Below, piece after piece: positions 16,488 through 17,960 of a stretch of DNA of 17,960 nt. The stretch is taken from NCBI GenBank assembly GCA_052169645.1, contig JBQNCA010000030.1:1-17960 (forward strand). Direction: 5' to 3'. The position numbers and the translations under genes are program-made. The first letter of the stretch is position 1; each line of letters opens with the position of its first letter. The notes beneath the pieces are model-generated. The model was not told the DNA's origin, searched no databases, and worked only from the letters and a program-made list of their open reading frames with translations. Source of the stretch: JAIKWW01 sp052169645. Its GTDB lineage: Bacteria > Bacillota > Clostridia > Peptostreptococcales > Anaerovoracaceae.

Positions 16488-17108
16488 ATGACACAGCTTC
16501 TAAGTATACATACTACATGGGGACTGATTGATATACATTCCACTAAAGGGCATTTTGAAAAGGTGGGAGCGGACGGCTCGGGACTTCCGAAGCTTGAAAT
16601 TCAGCGTCAGAAGGGGAAGGGTCTGAGTATGGAGAGAACTCCTTCTCATATGGAAACAAATATGGAAGAGGTTTTGGATTCTGTCAGACCCTTTAAAATG
16701 TCAACTATTGTAAACGAAACTGCTGCTAAAGGGAAAGAAGATGCGGAAAATGCGACTGCAAAATATGCGGAATTCGGCTGGGAAGCAATGTCAAGCGATC
16801 CTGATATAGCAGGAATGTCATCAGAGGATTTTATTTATAAAGATATAAACAAGGAATTCGGTCTCGACTTTACTCCTAAGACACGCTTGGAAACAAAATT
16901 CACGCCGTCTAAACTCAATATTAGTTATGACAAAGACAAGATAGATACAGATTTGAAGAGAGGAACAGATCCTTACAAGTTCGTAAAGGGCGGAGTTGAG
17001 ATAAGTCTTAAGCAAAAGCCCGGGGTGACGATAGAATATATTGGAGGATGGAACCTCTTTCCTACAGGAAATGCTTCCACAGGAGCACATATCGATAAAC
17101 GGGTTTGA
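16488..17108 (+). CDS. yviE: YviE-family protein (DUF6470), flagellar operon protein of unknown function
   Basis: The protein is 206 residues from the ATG at 16488, chosen because AAGGAGG (16474-16480) lies 7 nt before it. An in-frame ATG at 16467 lies upstream of that site, and one at 16482 is only 1 nt past it. The N-terminus LLSIHTTWGLIDIHSTKGHF (4-23) fits the short alternating beta pattern of this family, and GVTIEYIGG (179-187) near the end resembles its conserved C-terminal motif. The middle (about 45-115) is charged and helical. There is no signal peptide or membrane segment. The gene occupies the slot of B. subtilis yviE, between flgL and fliW, which is the strongest support. Its function is not established; a role in filament assembly or regulation is inferred from context. 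Confidence 0.8.
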   Translation: MTQLLSIHTTWGLIDIHSTKGHFEKVGADGSGLPKLEIQRQKGKGLSMERTPSHMETNMEEVLDSVRPFKMSTIVNETAAKGKEDAENATAKYAEFGWEAMSSDPDIAGMSSEDFIYKDINKEFGLDFTPKTRLETKFTPSKLNISYDKDKIDTDLKRGTDPYKFVKGGVEISLKQKPGVTIEYIGGWNLFPTGNASTGAHIDKRV

Positions 17109-17150
17109 TGCTTTAAATTCATAAAATAGCAGAATGGAGCTGGATATAGC

Positions 17151-17585
17151 ATGAAGATAAATACTAAATATTTTGGCGAAATGGATTATGAAAGAAATGA
17201 AGTGATAACATTTCCGGAAGGATTATTCGGCTTTGAGGACGAAAATGAATACCTTTTGATTCGCTTTGACAATGATGACGATACTCTTTTGGCATTGCAG
17301 TCCGTCAAAACGCCGTATCTTTCATTTATCACATTAAATCCGTTCAGGGTAATGCCGGATTACGAGCCGTATGTTTCGGATGAGGATTTGGAATTTCTGG
17401 GCGTAAATAATCAGGAAAACGTCGCCATATATACTATAGCCGTAGTAGGTGACGAGGTAAAGGATACCACCGTCAATCTGAAGGCACCGTTGGTAATAAA
17501 CCCTGAAACAAAGAAGGGACGTCAGGTAATACTGGAAGACCCTGCTTATACTTGCAGACATCGTTTTCAATCGCCTGTTGCCTAA
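17151..17585 (+). CDS. fliW: Flagellar assembly factor FliW, CsrA antagonist
   Basis: The 144-residue cytoplasmic beta-barrel protein binds flagellin or CsrA. When flagellin is exported, free FliW inhibits CsrA and flagellin translation resumes. Family motifs are FPEGLFGFEDE (21-31), LALQSVKTPYLSFI (47-60), NPFRVMPDYE (63-72) and VNLKAPLVIN (108-117), all in the normal order, with the tail YTCRHRF (133-139). The length is typical and nothing is broken. GGAG lies 11 nt before the ATG. The stop is 20 nt before csrA, giving the conserved fliW-csrA pair. Confidence 0.97.
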   Translation: MKINTKYFGEMDYERNEVITFPEGLFGFEDENEYLLIRFDNDDDTLLALQSVKTPYLSFITLNPFRVMPDYEPYVSDEDLEFLGVNNQENVAIYTIAVVGDEVKDTTVNLKAPLVINPETKKGRQVILEDPAYTCRHRFQSPVA

Positions 17586-17605
17586 AAAATAGCGGAGGTG
17601 ATACG

Positions 17606-17836
17606 ATGTTGATTTTAACGAGAAAAAAAGGTCAGTCACTGTATATCAATGAGGATATCTGCATATCTGTCAGAGATATAGGAAATGACAGCGTACGAAT
17701 AGCGATAGATGCTCCCAAGGATGTAAAAATCCTGAGAGAGGAGCTTATGGAGGCGGTAAAATCCAATGAAGAGGCTGCCAATCAGCAGACAGTTGATATA
17801 GCCGCAATTAAAAAAGCTTTTATGCATGACAGGTAA
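17606..17836 (+). CDS. csrA: Carbon storage regulator CsrA, translational regulator
   Basis: The 76-residue RNA-binding dimer recognises GGA motifs in hairpin loops over ribosome binding sites and, in Firmicutes, represses flagellin translation. The N-terminus MLILTRKKGQSLYI (1-14) and the APKDVKILREEL block (36-47), including the RNA-contacting Arg44, match the family. The C-terminal extension (about 50-76) is longer than in E. coli and is the part contacted by FliW in the Bacillus protein. I chose 17606 because GGAGGTGAT (17594-17602) lies just before it and the protein then starts as all CsrA proteins do. A longer frame from 17552 overlaps fliW and is not credible. This is the last gene before the terminator. 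The flagellin gene expected next is not in the window. Confidence 0.97.
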   Translation: MLILTRKKGQSLYINEDICISVRDIGNDSVRIAIDAPKDVKILREELMEAVKSNEEAANQQTVDIAAIKKAFMHDR

Positions 17837-17914
17837 TCACACCACCGATTCACGCCTGTATGTATAATATACTCCTCGTATGTTAAAGCATGCGAAACGC
17901 ACAACTTACAATCG

Positions 17915-17948
17915 GAAAAGCGGCGAGCGAAAGCTCGCCGCTTTTCTT
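17915..17948 (+). terminator. Strong intrinsic terminator of the flagellar operon
   Basis: Arms GAAAAGCGGCGAGC (17915-17928) and GCTCGCCGCTTTTC (17933-17946) pair perfectly over 14 bp around a GAAA tetraloop, and the T-rich end (TTTTCTT) completes the signal. It lies 78 nt after the csrA stop. The A-rich left side would allow some termination of transcripts coming from the other strand. Confidence 0.92.
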
Positions 17949-17960
17949 GATGAAGCTTAA

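Noticed and set aside
17552..17605. N-terminal extension of CsrA by 18 residues
   Set aside because: It overlaps fliW, lacks a ribosome binding site and does not fit the conserved CsrA N-terminus; the ATG at 17606 does.

Overview
The window looks like the chromosome of a motile, anaerobic-type Firmicute of the class Clostridia. This rests on the low-to-moderate GC content with frequent ATA and AGA codons, strong AGGAGG-type ribosome binding sites, an S-layer-homology surface protein, and the block flgM-flgN-flgK-flgL-yviE(DUF6470)-fliW-csrA, whose order matches Bacillus subtilis. Genus cannot be decided from the sequence alone.

Layout. (1) Bases 1-4936, minus strand: a very large secreted SLH protein (C-terminus beyond the left edge, at least 1379 residues), preceded by a PilZ-domain gene of the YcgR type. 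They probably form one unit read from an extended -10 promoter at about 5059-5087. (2) Bases 5197-11584, plus strand: a chemotaxis operon, cheA-cheW-cheR-cheB, followed by an actin-like ATPase of the FtsA superfamily with an unusual C-terminal extension. It ends in an intrinsic terminator (11692-11740). (3) Bases 11585-12022: no gene. This gap holds the terminator, a 43-nt imperfect direct repeat, a candidate sigma-D promoter and a GGA-rich leader. (4) Bases 12023-17836, plus strand: the late flagellar operon flgM (anti-sigma-D), flgN (chaperone), flgK and flgL (hook-filament junction), yviE/DUF6470, fliW and csrA (flagellin homeostasis switch). It closes with a strong GAAA-loop terminator at 17915-17948.

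How the genes fit together. CheA, CheW, CheR and CheB form the signalling and adaptation core, although cheY, cheC, cheD and receptors are not in the window. FlgM/sigma-D and CsrA/FliW time filament production, and FlgN/FlgK/FlgL build the hook-filament junction. The PilZ protein offers a c-di-GMP brake, and it shares its transcript with a cell-wall surface protein, which suggests a motile-to-attached switch.

Main oddities: the CheB receiver domain has Gly in place of the phosphoacceptor Asp; an FtsA-like ATPase sits in the chemotaxis operon; the PilZ RxxxR motif is changed; FlgK is enlarged with an internal duplicated segment; and there are two clear dyad-symmetric elements, before cheA and between flgK and flgL. 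I found no convincing evidence for a wholly new multi-gene system, CRISPR array, insertion sequence, tRNA or rRNA.
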